Positions 33,413-45,507 of a stretch of DNA of 64,000 nt are shown here, piece after piece (the first letter of the stretch is position 1; each line of letters opens with the position of its first letter). The translations under genes and the position numbers were made by a program. Location: the NCBI GenBank assembly GCA_037576215.1, contig JBANDB010000003.1, forward strand, positions 2,418,001-2,482,000, written 5' to 3'. The stretch comes from Armillaria gallica (Eukaryota > Basidiomycota > Agaricomycetes > Agaricales > Physalacriaceae). Below the pieces are notes generated by a model, which ran no database searches, was not told where the DNA came from, and was given only the letters and a program-made list of their open reading frames with translations.

Positions 33413-35412
33413 TCTCCCGTGGCGGTTGGTAGGTGACAACTTTGAACCTGGCAGGCAGGAACCGGCACGGCAGTTTCCTGTCGGCAATTTCGACTCAAAC
33501 AGGGTTGAAAATGGCGGCCTTTTGCTTCAGCGCAAGGACGGCCGTCGTAGGATAGGATACGAGGCCAAAGGGCGCAGGGGAGGTGGTGGTACGAGGGCAA
33601 AAGCAATTGCCGCCGGCAAACGTGACGTTCTTATTGACTTTGAACTTTGTTATTCAAGTTCGCTGAAAATCTGTCCCGTTCCTCCCTTCTGAAGGTCATT
33701 ATTGCGCTCGGGCATGTTTTGCGCTCTTGCACAATCGCTCCGATCCTATACATCCCTGTTCCTGTGAAGTTTCGAATATACCTTAAATGGCTAGGTCAGG
33801 CTCCTCATCTGAAAAATCGTATACACTTTGGACGGCCCGGACAAAATGGGGGATCCTTTTCTCCGTAAACAGTATGGCTCAGGGTGGAGTGTCCGAGGCC
33901 GCGAGGACTTGATGAAGGGGCCGTAAATTGTGGAACGAAAAGCGGTGAAACAGCTTGACTGTCGGGAAAGTGATAGTGCCTTTTGACATCTCCATTACTG
34001 TTAGTGTACAAGGCAATGCACTGGTGGCAGTCAGCCTGCTGGATGATGAAGAATGACGGTAGAGCGGGGAGATCTTGGGAAAGCCGGCATATCATTGCCC
34101 TCTGGACCCTACAAAAATTTCCATAGCTTTAGGGTCTGACGAATGCTCCAATCCGTTGTACACGCTCCAAAAATAAGACAGGTTTATTTTTTGTAATACC
34201 ATTGTTGACATGAGTGTAATCAGCCTTCCCGTCAACCTCGATAATTTTGGGTTTTTCGGCCCTTACTATTCTATTGTTAAAAAACTCAGTCGCAGTATCC
34301 TGCGTTATCCGAATAAGCTCGCTCCCGCGACGCGTCGACGCGTCGCGTTACGAAAGCCACTGTCGATGTATGATCGATCGATTCGTAAATCAAAAGAACT
34401 TCCAATTGTCACTCGAAGTTCGAGAACCGACATTCTGCCTGTGCCGACGGCCCCCACTTTCCACATAGAGTGGACTCGGATATTGGCCAGCTCGGATGAT
34501 TGAAACAGATCTAGAGATATATCCAAGGTCAGCCAAGGGGGTTTTGGAAGTTGTAACGACATAAACTCGAACTTATTCTTTCAATGCGATGAAAAGTGCG
34601 CAGCAGGAGATATGCACCCGATTCATCGGGGCTGAAGACGCCTGGAGGTGTTTAGTGAACGCCCGTCACCCGTAGAACGGATTTCGAATCTTGTGTTAGC
34701 ATCACTGGGACAAAATGGGTTAGGACAGAGGAGCTTTGAGTTGATAAAGGGGACAGAGAAACCTGCCGATGTCCTTGTTCTGGGCGTATATTCTTTAAAT
34801 ATGCGCACACGCCCTCTTTGAATGCATACACTTAGGGCTCTTCGGACATGTGGGCGTACCCAAACGATTCGGTACCAGTCTTCGATCCTTCTTTTTTGCT
34901 GCGTCGCAATTTTTGTCTGTCCGCTCTGCCTCGGTCCGCCTGTTCTCTTTGTCAGACTCGGAGATTCTGACAAAAAGGGAACTCATCGAAAACTGATAAG
35001 GTCAGCGGTCAACAGCGTGATCATCGTCATGACGTCGGATACGACAGAAAGGATTGGCAATGCCGCTTGAGCAGTCAATTATATGAATAACATTGACGTA
35101 TGGACAACACTTATTCATTTATGTCTCTCGGACTTGGCCAAGCATGACATCGGTGATATCGTCGTCGACCGCGGACATACCTGAGGACAGCCATCGACAA
35201 AGAAAACGCTGAAATCCTAGCAAGGTGCTTTCGCGTAGGACGGTTCTGAGGATTGCGACAAGAGGGGCTGAATCTGTAAAACTAATGGCCACTCCAAGGG
35301 AGCTGGAGCTTTTCGTGCTCCAGTAGTGACCGCTCGGTATTTTTTAAAAGCGCCAGGCTGGCCAGTTACGATAGTCAATTAAGTTGACGGCCGTTGAGAA
35401 GAAGAGGCTAGG
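33413..35412. other. Long intergenic region, no gene supported
   Basis: About 2 kb upstream of the regulator. It contains short frames without family features and one perfect 22-bp palindrome at 34326-34347. Confidence 0.5.
34326..34347. repeat. Perfect 22-bp GC-rich palindrome
   Basis: The sequence is identical to its reverse complement over all 22 bases and is built from CGCG, ACGCGT and GTCGAC units. It lies about 0.9 kb upstream of the second Zn2Cys6 regulator. No function is assigned. Confidence 0.9.
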
Positions 35413-36490
35413 TTAGGGAGAGGACACCAGTTTGTACCAGGCTGTGTCCATGCCAGCGAGAACCCATGCAGAAATCATGAACCCGAGGGTGATGGGTCCA
35501 CTGAATTGATACATGGCTCGACATCTATGACACGGATACATTTATCAGTCACAAGTTCTCGCCGGAAACGAAACGACAAGAAGTACCAGTAATGCAAAGG
35601 AGATAGCCACACTGCACCCGAGGAACATCGGCAGAACTGCACCTGAGGAACACGTTACAGAGTATCATGTCCTTGGAATCATCTGGCCACCGATCACCAG
35701 CTATAACAGTATTAATATTACGGGTGGCTACAAACCACCACTCATCGGGCTGGAACGGATCTCCTAAAAATAATTTGCGCTGCGAGCATTTCTGCTCAAG
35801 AGTGAAAAATAAGAGAGCACGAACCGTTAGATAGAAGAAGACCTGGCCATGTCGTACCCATCCTTGGCATAGGCTTGAGTAGATACCAAAGCCACAGTAC
35901 GGCAGTGGCAGAAGATTCATAGAGAAACATCTGCAATGGCCAAGGTCACAGCTCGAAGAGTCTAGTTTAGGTATGAGTTACTGCATACCGGTAAGACGGA
36001 GCTTACGCAGGGTATTTAATTCCGCCTCCAGACAGTACCTTGAAGTCACAAGCACCCTTCGAATGGTCTGCAAGTAGAAAGAGTTCCCCATGCCATACGT
36101 ATAGTTACCATGCCTCCAAGGAAGTCGACTTTGACCACGAATTTTCCTGCAAGATCCTTCAAGGAAAGAAACACCCGGTAGACAGCATTGCTATAAGGGA
36201 GGAGAGGTTCCCTGTACGACTAAATATTTATAATTGAAGACAAAGCCCGCGGTGACTATAAAGCTGCAGACAGGCCTCCTCCAATGAGAGACCATATGCT
36301 GCAACCTTGGTGTTCAGAGAGTACTGCCATAAGCATGATTTTCCTCTGTAGACGTCGAACTTACTACAACGTAATCTCTGAGATGGCAAGGCAGTGTGAG
36401 AGAACAATCCCGGGACATCAGAGAACCTCGTTAACACCATTTGACTAGTAGAGCCATTGCCGACCAGCCCGATCCTATTCATTATAGTGA
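35413..36490 (-). pseudogene. Possible remnant of a membrane-protein gene
   Basis: The minus strand holds hydrophobic, protein-like pieces in different frames: GPITLGFMISAWVLAGMD near 35450-35515 with a stop at 35413, MFLGCSVAISFALLVLLVV near 35570-35640, and ESSATAVLWLWYLLKP near 35850-35920. Some neighbours can be joined through GT-AG introns, others seem to need frameshifts. I cannot recognise the family or fix the 5' end. It may be a poorly modelled intact gene. Confidence 0.3.
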
Positions 36491-37077
36491 CATCAAAGAT
36501 GTTCAGATAGGACTGTCAGTAGCCGCCCTCCAAGCTAGATTCGATGATCTGAGGTAGAGCCGCGCCGAGTTCCGACAGACCTTGAGTTCTGAAAAGCGCG
36601 CGAGAAGTTGTTCGCCGAGAACCATACGATGGCGCATGCATCATGTCTGATATACATCCGATAAGAAGATGATCAGCTGCAGAACGGTTCGGAATTTTCT
36701 AAATACGAGTCGCGATGACTGGTCAGTTACAGACTGGCTATGAAGAGTTTCAGATCCCACCGGAGAATGCGGGACTCGGAGTCGGCTTCAGAATGCAAAG
36801 AAACTACCATGGCAGGCAGTATGAAAGATTGTACCTTTTTTCAGATACATATCTAGTGCGAGTTAAGTGCTGATAATGCCATTCAAGCTTTGGAACTTGA
36901 ATATGATGAAAATCTACAAGTCAGGTGCCGCCGGCACGAGTAGTGATGATAAACGATCGAAAAAACGCCGGCAAGTAAAATTATAAATTATGCCTTTTAT
37001 ATCTTTTCATGATATGTGCTCGTCGATAAATACGTTTACGTGGTGAATGAACGCTACTCTGCGCTTCATTCCTTACC

Positions 37078-39674
37078 ATGGTGGGCGTTTCAAAGGTTCG
37101 ACAGACCTTTTCTTCATGGGAGAACTTTAGGCGCGTTCTCCAAGTTCCAGAGGACCAGTATCACTCCGAAGGTACGTTTCGTGTGCACTTGGGAGGCTCG
37201 CCCCTTGTCCTGACTACTTCTCGAAGGCTATCAGGTAGCTTTACTCGGTCACCAGCTCTCTTCTTACTCACCACGTGCATCTATCAGTGGAGCAACCACG
37301 AGTAATATCTTTCTTCCTTCCCAAATGTACCTCACTGAACGGTTTGTAGCCTCGATCCTACTCCCCCAGAAGAGCGTAAATGGTCTGCCTGGGTGTTCTG
37401 TGCATTTTGGATGGCACATGCCATGAATGCGTCTGCCTGGACTGCGGGTTCCGCGGTGCGTTTCCCCTACTGCCTACCGAAACGTTTTGACCTCGTTCAC
37501 TAGGCTGTGGGACTCGGATTGAGGTGGTGGCAAGCATGGCTCGCTCTTAATATTGCTCACATTATCGGAGTATGTTCGGAGACTATCCTACGCTCTACTA
37601 CAACTCATGGAGCATTGTCCAGACACTTATGATTGTCGCAAACGGCAGAATGGCCGCTCGTTATCACATTGGGTACCCTGCGTGTATAAGGGCGTCTTGG
37701 GGCATGTGGGGCTCTTACATGGCCGTATCCATGAGGTTTGTCCCAAGCGTCGGAATGATCTCTTCCTCGATGCTGATGTGCATGACTTGTCAGAGCCATT
37801 GTTTGTGTAAACAACCCTCATTCCACCACTCAATAGAATGGGCTGACTCATTTGTCCATCAGATCATCTGGAACGGGGTCAATACATTTTACGCCGGTCG
37901 TATGGTGGACGTATGTCTTCAATGCATTTGGCCGTCTTGGGCTAATGTGAAGAATACATTACCGGAGTCGTCCGGGATCACTACACGCCAACTAGCAAGT
38001 TGTAAGCCGCTGATCTTATTCCTTTGGGTCTAGTCCGCCGCTGATTGACATCATAGTCATCATCGCATGGTTTCTCTGTTCGTGTCACCGCTGTTTCTCC
38101 TTCTCCGCGACTGAATTAACCAAACCATGTAGTCCAGTGTCTAACTGTTTTCCATCCTCGGGACTTGAGGGTATTCTATGCCGTAAAGTCCGTCATTGTA
38201 GTAAGTGCCCAATTGTCTGATATGAACAGGGAGAGTGGATTCATATTTGGTGACCTTAGTTTATAGCCATGCACGCCATTTTAATATGGTGGATGAAGAA
38301 GAATGGAGGAGCGACCTTCCCTTTTGAAGCTTCGAACCAGCTAACCAGCTCGGAAACTGGCTGGTATTTTATGCAAGCATTTAACAGCGGGTTTGGGACG
38401 GTATCGTCATTGACGGTCAATCAAGCTGATATAGCGCGTTATGCAAGAAACCCGAATGATCAGGTATGTCATAATATATGTATTTGCCCACCTTTAAACG
38501 CGTCACGACAGTTTTGGGGTCAAATCATTATGTTCCCTATCGCATCTGCACTTCCGGGCCTTTATGGAATTTTGGTAGCATCAGCTAGCAAAGAGATATA
38601 CGGCGATGCAGCTTGGAACCTCTGGGATGTCTGCCAGATCATGCTCGATCAATACCCTCACAAGCCAGCAGCTCGCTTCGGTATTTTTCTTGCATCTGCA
38701 AGCGTCGCACTTGCTTTGATTGCCGTCAATCTTGCTACTAACGTAAAAACCTGATTCTTCGAAAACAAACCTCTCGTCTAATTACCTTCATCAGTGCCTT
38801 CCATTTGGAAGTGATGTGTCGGCCCTGTTTCCCAAGTACATGACTATTAGACGAGGCCAGTTTATTGCCTGTTTGTTGGGTATAGCCATCGTACCATGGA
38901 AGATTTTGAAGGATGGAGCTACATTTTTAGCTTTCTTATCGTAAGCCGAAATCCTGCTCCTTTGATAGCTATCTAATGATTTCACAGCGGCTACGGATAT
39001 TGGCTGGCGCCCCTTGCCGCCATCCTCTTCATTGACTACTTGTACGTCTGATCAGTATTCCATGGCCAATGATGTCACTTTAACTGGCTTATCACAAAGC
39101 GTCATTCAACGTGGGAACATCATGACGAAGGAACTGTACAATGGGACGCCTACCGGTCATTACTGGTACACCGGCGTAAGTTCAATTGTCTTCGACGTTG
39201 TATTCTTTGGGGCCCACCTAACTCGTGACATAGGGATGGAACATTCGCGCCCCAGTCGTGACCATCTTATCTTTGATTCCTTGCATGCCTGGGTTTGTTT
39301 CTTTTTATCTGCTACATCGTTGTGCCTGACGTAAGCGTTTAGATTCGCAGCTAGTATTTCCGATTCAGTGCATATCTCCGAAGCAGCTAAAGATCTCAAT
39401 ACATTTTCGTACGTTCCTATCATACCTTCATCTTCTGGCGGTCTTCACAGCGCTCTTTAGGTTTATATTGACTTACGTCATCGCTAGCGTCTTGTACTAT
39501 ATGTCCTATGTGATATATCCTCGGGACGCGAAGTGGCGGACTGACGAACCCTTTGAGGCGATGGCAGACGCCCAAGATGAGGATGAGAAGAGGCGGCTCG
39601 CGAGTAAGATGTTCGATAGTGAAAGTGGTTCGACTCCGGAGTCGGACAAAAACGTGGATGTTTATCTTGATTAA
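37078..39674 (+). CDS. NCS1 family nucleobase/allantoin-type permease
   Basis: Multi-exon plus-strand gene starting at MVGVSKVRQTF; exon 1 includes ENFRRVLQVPEDQ. Family blocks occur in order across short introns: WVFCAFWMAHAMNASAWT, VANGRMAARYHIGYP, RASWGMWGSY, IIWNGVNTFYAGR, SSLTVNQADIARYARNP, FWGQIIMFPIASALPGLYG and FIDYLIIQRG. It ends in a charged cytosolic tail (stop at 39672-39674). These are features of the Fur4/Dal4 branch of nucleobase-cation-symport-1 carriers, twelve-helix plasma-membrane proteins importing uracil, uridine or allantoin. The neighbouring PuuE-type genes favour a purine-catabolite substrate, by inference. Confidence 0.87.
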
Positions 39675-40042
39675 TGACGTGTCTCCTTGGTTTAGATGAT
39701 TTTAGTTACAGATGTACCCCTTCTAATGCATGTTTACAACAAGTCTTGGCTTCTTAGCGTTATCATTCAACAGCCATGGGAAAAGGTTAGTTTCTGTACC
39801 CACAGCCCGAAACATGAGGAGGAGAATATTTATTTTGGTCCATGTCCCTGAGAAGAGGTCTGGTGATATTTTGCTAATACGGGCTACACCAAAAGTTAAG
39901 AGATAAGGAAACCCAATGAATAATACGGTTGATATTATGATATTATGAGCCTGATCCTAACTAAGTCAGACTGGCTAATGAAACTCTGAAACACGGCAAT
40001 GTTCAGGCTTTGAAAAAAGAACCCGGTTCCGGCACATACAAT
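39675..40042. other. Convergent 3' intergenic
   Basis: About 370 bp between the stop codons of the permease and the first deacetylase gene. No gene seen. Confidence 0.6.
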
Positions 40043-41384
40043 TCAGTCGACGACTACCTTACCTTGTGCCTTGGACGGATCATAAGGAAACCTCTTCCTC
40101 CAGTGTCTGGCTATCTCGTCCCTTCTCGCCACCCAAACACCTTCCTTATCAGAGATATACTGCATAAACTTTTCTACAGCGGCAAGTCGTCCTGGTCGAC
40201 CTACACAACGATTATGCAGCCCGACGGACATCATTTTGGCCTGCCCGATTTGCCCTTCTTCATAAAGAACATCAAATGTGTCGACCTATCACCATATGAA
40301 TAAGCCATATTTGGCCCGAATGTTCGTAGGTACTAACCAGATGCTTATAAAAGTCCTCACCGGATGACCAACCCGATCCCGCGACTACGAATCGGAAATC
40401 ATTACAGTCCCTATATTGGGTCATCTCAATGAAGATCCCATCACAGTCAACTGCCGCACGTACAAGGTATACGGCAAAATTAGCATCCCCTCGTCAGGTA
40501 GGCCTTCCGACGCCAATGGACTTTCAAGCCAATACTAAAAAGTGATGGCCTATCAGTCAAGAAAACAGCGTTCATTAACGACAGGTCCTACCGGCAAGTC
40601 ATCTCCGTAGCTATCGGAACTATACAGGAACTCGAGGCCTCTCTCTTTTGCCGCATGGCAATACAAGCGTTGGCTGGCATTGCTCCTTCGTCCGATCATC
40701 CATCCCCTGGGTACGCTGGGATCACCGGTGTATTTTTGCAATCGGTCAATGGCTTGATGTACATGCTTTTCCTCTTCCTCCGGAGAGACATCCATGAAAT
40801 TGATCCACCGATTGCCATGGCAGGCTATCTCGAAGCCCTGCTCGACGAGCATAGGTCCCAGATATGGTGCTCGCTCTAGTGCGGCAGCAACTGTATACAT
40901 TGTCGCAGGCATGTTGTATCTGAGAAAGTTCAATCAATCAAGTGAACGAGTAAGTCATCTTAGTTGAGTTGACTGACTTCTTGAACAAGCGCATCAGACG
41001 AGGTAGACCGGCTCGGGGACCATACTCGAATTGCGATTCGGTCACAGGGTCTCTACCACCGAGAACTTGAGTGGCACAAAGTTCGGTGATAAAGTTCTCT
41101 GTAATTTCCGTTGTAATCGGCTGGTCAGCGTCTATTCCGAAACGAGGAAGGATGATAGCCCACCAGAGCCATCGTCACCGTCAAGAATATTGCGTTCACC
41201 ACCTTCTTCCCAATTAATAACCTTTGACGCGTAAGATTCAGCAGGCATAAGGGAAGGGGAGGAAACTCACGAATGAAATCGCTATTTTCGCACCGTCTGG
41301 CCATTGTGGATCGGGTTGGTCCATCCCATAACCAATTATTGGTCGTTCGGGAAGGTATTCTGCATAGCGGTTGAGAGGGGCCAT
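40043..41384 (-). CDS. PuuE-type polysaccharide deacetylase, allantoinase-like (copy 1)
   Basis: Minus-strand multi-exon gene. Start set at 41384 (MAPLNRYAEYLPERPIIGYG), because homologues begin close to this motif; an ATG at 41453 would add 23 residues. Blocks: DQPDPQWPDGAKIAISF, GFEIACHGNRW, SPEEEEKHVHQAIDRLQ, LYSSDSYGDDLP, YWLESPLASEG, GSGWSSGEDFY and MMSVGLHNRCVGRPGR, then VWVARRDEIARHW near the C-terminus. This is the PuuE branch of the NodB-fold deacetylases; bacterial PuuE hydrolyses allantoin to allantoate. Chitin-deacetylase motifs are replaced by PuuE-like ones. Substrate is inferred from family and from the permease beside it. Confidence 0.8.
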
Positions 41385-41689
41385 GAGATATTGATGTTCG
41401 TTTAGGAGGGAGAGTGCGACGTATCGCTTGAGTGCCGCCTGTGCCCAATCCATGGAAGGAGCATTTTAAGTAAGTTCAAGTCCTTACTCCGCGTCAGAGG
41501 ACCATACAAGGCCGTGCATCCCGTACGTACCTCATATTGCCTGCCGCTGGATGTTTTGCAATTACGATAGCATGCCTATGCCGGTTCCTTAGCCGTTACA
41601 AATTGATAGGCCTTCCATAGGCTGTAAAAATCGTCTATTTATGACAGCGATGAGCGCCGCGTCCCTACAGCACGATCCCCAGTTTAGTC
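41385..41689. promoter_or_regulatory. Shared upstream region of the two PuuE-like genes
   Basis: 305 bp between divergent starts of two paralogues of the same family, likely a common regulatory region. No specific operator was identified. Confidence 0.45.
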
Positions 41690-42950
41690 ATGCCTTCAGT
41701 AACAACGGACTGTCCACCTTTCCTACCTAAGCGCGATTTTGTGGGCTACGGTTGGGACACGCCTCACGATTGCTGGCCCAACGGTGCCAAAATCGCGGTT
41801 AGTTTCGTGATCAACTTTGAAGAGTACGTGTCAGACATCGTTATTCATTCCGGCTAAGTCTTAACCCGATATTGTAGGGGTGGAGAGAGTACCCTTGCCA
41901 ATGGGGACGAGTCTTCAGAGGCACACCTCCACGAAGCTTTTCATAAAATGCCATTGAAAGGAAAGAGGGACCAACAGTTGGAGACAATGGTCTGTGATTC
42001 TGTCCACCCAGAGGCTCGAACTAATAGTGAGAACAGTTTGAATATGGCATCCGCCAGGGGTTGCCGCGAATTCTACGCCTGTTTGATCAATACGGATACA
42101 AGTTCACCACGCACGCAGTGGCCAGGGCGATAGAGGTTTCGCCTCAGTACGGAAAACTCTTGCCAAAGCTAGGTCACGAAATAGCTTGTCACGGAAACAA
42201 GTGGCGCTCGTTCGTTACTGCTTCTCCCGAGGAGGAAGCCGCACACGTAGCGGAGGGCATAGATCGTCTTCAGCGCCTCACTGGTGACAATAGTGTACCT
42301 AGCGGATGGTACCTTGGCCGTGGAAGCAATCAAAGCGCACGAATCATTGCACGGGAGCATTACAAGCGGGGCTTACCCTTACTCTATAGTTCCGACACCT
42401 ACGCAGACGACCTTCCGGTTAGTCTGTATTTTACTGAGATTGAACGCTTCCTCACCGCAAAGAACTTTCAGTATTGGGTTGAAAGTCCTCTAGCATCTGA
42501 GGGTATTGAGGATGAAGGCCTACTCATGATACCTTACAGCTTAGACTGTAGTGATCACCGATTCCTTTGTAAAGGATCTGGATGGTCAAGTTCTGATGAC
42601 TTCTTTTGGCATATGAAGGAGACATTCGATTACCTCTACGAAGAGGGCCTCGAGGGACATCCCAAGATGATGACAATTGGGTAATGCTTCCATTAACCTT
42701 GTTCATTTTGCGCAACTTCTGATATAAATTCTCGAAGCCTTCATAATCGTATCATTGGACGGCCCGGTAGATTTCGCTGCCTTCAGAAGTAAGCCATCCA
42801 AGAGTCTATTAGAAGAGCGGTGCTTACAACTGTGACAGATTTATGGCGTACATCTCTCAGAAGCCGGATGTATGGGTTGCGAGACGAGACGATATTGCTC
42901 GCCATTGGCGCGAGAAGTACCCTTACACTGGACCACTTAACAAAGCATGA
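41690..42950 (+). CDS. PuuE-type polysaccharide deacetylase, allantoinase-like (copy 2)
   Basis: Plus-strand paralogue of the gene at 40043-41384. Start MPSVTTDCPPFLPKRDF at 41690. Blocks after splicing: FVGYGWDTPHDCWPNGAKIA, NFEEGGESTLANGDE, FEYGIRQGLPRILRLFDQYG, GHEIACHGNKW, LYSSDTYADDLPYWVESP, PYSLDCSDHRF, TIGLHNRIIGRPGRF and VWVARRDDIARHWREKYP before the stop at 42948-42950. All introns found are about 45-55 nt. The motif set is complete, so an active enzyme is likely. Divergence between the copies suggests an old duplication rather than a recent one. Confidence 0.83.
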
Positions 42951-43012
42951 GAATTTAATGATTCAGATGCTTTTTTGACAGTTATTTGAGTGGGAAAACC
43001 ATAGTGAAGTCC

Positions 43013-43902
43013 CTACGCAGTCGCCGTAGATCCCGTATAAGCGTGTATGGTCTCATCCGCACAACCCGCTGGAGTGTTGTACATATAGAACCCCAAGTTC
43101 ACGTATACATCGAGATTGCCTTCATCATCCGCGCATACGTACCAAGCCTACGTATTTCGTCAGTATGACGGCCAAGGAGTGATAATGAGCTCACATTTGT
43201 TTGGGGTCTGGTGATTGTGGGAATACTCCATTCAAGCGTATCGCCGCTGAATACAAAAGTCCCCGATGTCGCAGGGGATTCAGACCACGACATCTTTAAC
43301 ATGATCACCGTATCATTAGCCCTGTTTTCAACTATGGCGTACAGCGGCGTCCCATCGGCATTTTGAATCAGTTGGCCATTCGTAATCACAAACTGCGCAG
43401 CATCAGCGGGTTCCCCAAGGACAGCAGTCGATGCCGTATTGATGATCTCGGATCGCAGGTATTTGTGGAAGTTGGGGGCTTCCTATTGAAAATTGCGCTT
43501 GAGTCACGGGAAGAAAAAGAAATAGAGGAGACCTACGACTGCGCGGATGAACGAGTAACCGGGTGCTAAAGTGGCTGACCCTCCCGAAGCAGATGTCGTT
43601 GGTGTGGCGGTGGTGGATGAAGTTGACCCTCCACCAGCGTTGGAAGTGGTTGTCGTACCTATCGTGGACGCGCCAGGAAGACATTGGGAATAGTAATCGT
43701 TCAGAACACTGCAACTCCATCCTGAAGGACATATGGTGGCCCCACTCCACCCAATACCCCCACACTGGATCGGAGAAGGTCAGAACTGGGAATGTAGACT
43801 CCGAGCAAAGGGAAGACTCACCTGACCGTATTGAGCGGCCGTGGACTGTGCAAGAACCCTCAAGGTCATGAAGAATAGCGGAAGATACAAGATTTTTGTC
43901 AT
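43013..43902 (-). CDS. Secreted protein with N-terminal CBM1 and unknown C-terminal domain
   Basis: Start at 43902 with a signal peptide ([19 protein letters not shown]). It is followed directly by a fungal cellulose-binding CBM1: [24 protein letters not shown] and [10 protein letters not shown], with the aromatic Tyr/Trp and Cys residues in place. A Ser/Thr/Gly linker follows, then a domain of about 150 residues with [27 protein letters not shown] and [15 protein letters not shown], ending in [10 protein letters not shown] and the stop at 43013-43015. The C-terminal domain shows no catalytic motif I know. It probably acts outside the cell on plant or fungal wall polysaccharide. Confidence 0.82.
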
Positions 43903-44480
43903 CGTTGCGACAGATGGTTGTGAGCAACATCTAGCCATAGAATCCACTGTTATAAAGGGCGGGGTCTCCGAGCAAATGCCTTATTCTCGGAAAGACGACG
44001 CGCCCAACCTGGATCGGTGCATCCTCGGGGTGGCCGGGGTTGGACACATGCTGCATCAGCTTGAGGTTGATTAATTGCAGAGGCCTTTTGCCTGAACAAC
44101 TATCGAACCTGGATATACTCTGGATGATTGTTGGTACTCTCGGGATCTGTACAGTTGTTTACCTGAGGGGACCACGAGAGGTTCATCCGAGATGTGATGC
44201 TTAAAATACCTTCGTTCGATTCAAATGAGTATAGGTCAGCCACAGTGATGGCTTCCGTGATGATACTACCGCAGTACCACTGTGACGTGCTGTTCGAGAT
44301 GTACGACCTAAGCTTGGTCAGCAATACGAAGCCGCGTAGACCTGCATTTGTGTGCCGATTTCGATGGTGTTATTGCTGGTAATACTACACGCGTTGTAAT
44401 CCTATTAAGCCATACATGTTGTTTGTAATTTAAAACAGTCCGAACCTTCTTTTCGTTACGATGAAGCGCTTGCAGCAAAT
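43903..44480. other. Intergenic with one unexplained minus-strand frame
   Basis: About 580 bp. A minus-strand stretch ending at 44102 reads SQWYCGSIITEAITVADLY and looks protein-like, but I could find no convincing start, splice partner or family. Confidence 0.35.
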
Positions 44481-45310
44481 TTAATCCTCCTCCTTGACCG
44501 TGAAACCATTGGCGGGTTCCTGTGGACTGACGTCAGTCATCGTATTTTCATGTTCTTTGTTTTCGACTACGACCATGGATCCAGCGGACGCATTTGATGC
44601 AGCATCATTATTTTCATCGTCCTCCTTCACCGGAAGATTTTTGGGTCCCGAATGGAGGAAAAAGTTTTTGGTTTCATCGACCCATTCGGCAGCACCCGCC
44701 CTTCCGCCAGAACGAGTCAAGGAGAGGAATCGGATGGCAGAGTATGCCGAAAACAAGGCAATAGTAGGAAGGGCGGCAATACAGGCGTTCATGAAGAGGA
44801 CGACGATCAGAATAGATGCTAGATATGTGTCATTGACGGGGTAAAATGGAAGCAAAATCGCGGAGGACGCACCAAACGTGAAAATGAAGACGCCCGACGC
44901 CAACAAAGCCGAGCTTAGTGCAAACAGAACGAAAGACAAAGTGACCAAAACGGAGCAGCCGCTGTTGAAACCATGAGTACGCCGAGGTAAGACGATCAGA
45001 GAAGCGAAGACGAACAGGAAGAGCAAGGCGGGAAAAACGCTGAGCAGAGCGAAGAACAGGAAGAACACCTAGCAATGCGTCAACGAAAGCGTTACAGTGC
45101 GGCAAATGAGGCTCACAAATGGGATAGGATGCTCATTCAAAAGCTCCCGTGCGGTTTTCAGTCCCGGTCGTGCATATCCATGCTCAATACTTGTATATAC
45201 GTCAGCCCAGCAAATTCCCGTCTCCTTTGACGACATGCAGCTCACCGATCAGCATACGCATGGACAATCTTGGCACTGCGGTCAAAATACGAGGCGAGGT
45301 CGGACTCCAT
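44481..45310 (-). CDS. Uncharacterised four-helix membrane protein
   Basis: Three exons: the ATG at 45310 (MESDLASYFDRSAKIVHAYA), a second exon carrying KTARELLNEHPIPF, and a long third exon from 45071. The third exon has four hydrophobic segments (starts FFLFFALLSVFPALLFLFVF, VLVTLSFVLFALSSALLA, SAILLPFYP, ILIVVLFMNACIAALP). An acidic cytosolic tail of about 75 residues ends VKEED. Family not recognised; such small tetraspan proteins are frequent in Agaricomycetes. Confidence 0.7.
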
Positions 45311-45507
45311 GAAAGCAATCCAGCTCGGATGGGATACTGGCAATCCAATGCAGAAACTGGCTGGTGGCAAGAGCTCGTGTGCCGCCGATGAGATGCTGAG
45401 AAACGTCGCGAGGGCGGATGTTTGGTTTCCTCCTCACTGAACAAATATTGACAAAGCAATTTTGACATTTAAAAAATACAAGTCCAAATATTCGAGTTCA
45501 ATTCGAG

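Noticed and set aside
33093..33692. 199-codon plus-strand frame
   Set aside because: It is a shadow of the Zn2Cys6 exon on the minus strand, which has the real cysteine motif.
30744..42950. The Zn2Cys6 regulator as pathway-specific activator of the permease/PuuE cluster
   Set aside because: It is about 3.7 kb from the permease with a gene-poor interval and a possible remnant between; no shared binding site was identified.
43403..43930. 175-codon minus-strand frame over the CBM1 gene
   Set aside because: It reads through an intron in the wrong frame; the spliced frame gives a signal peptide and CBM1.
44102..44324. Minus-strand exon of an extra secreted protein upstream of the CBM1 gene
   Set aside because: No start codon, signal peptide or splice partner could be found; left as an unexplained frame.
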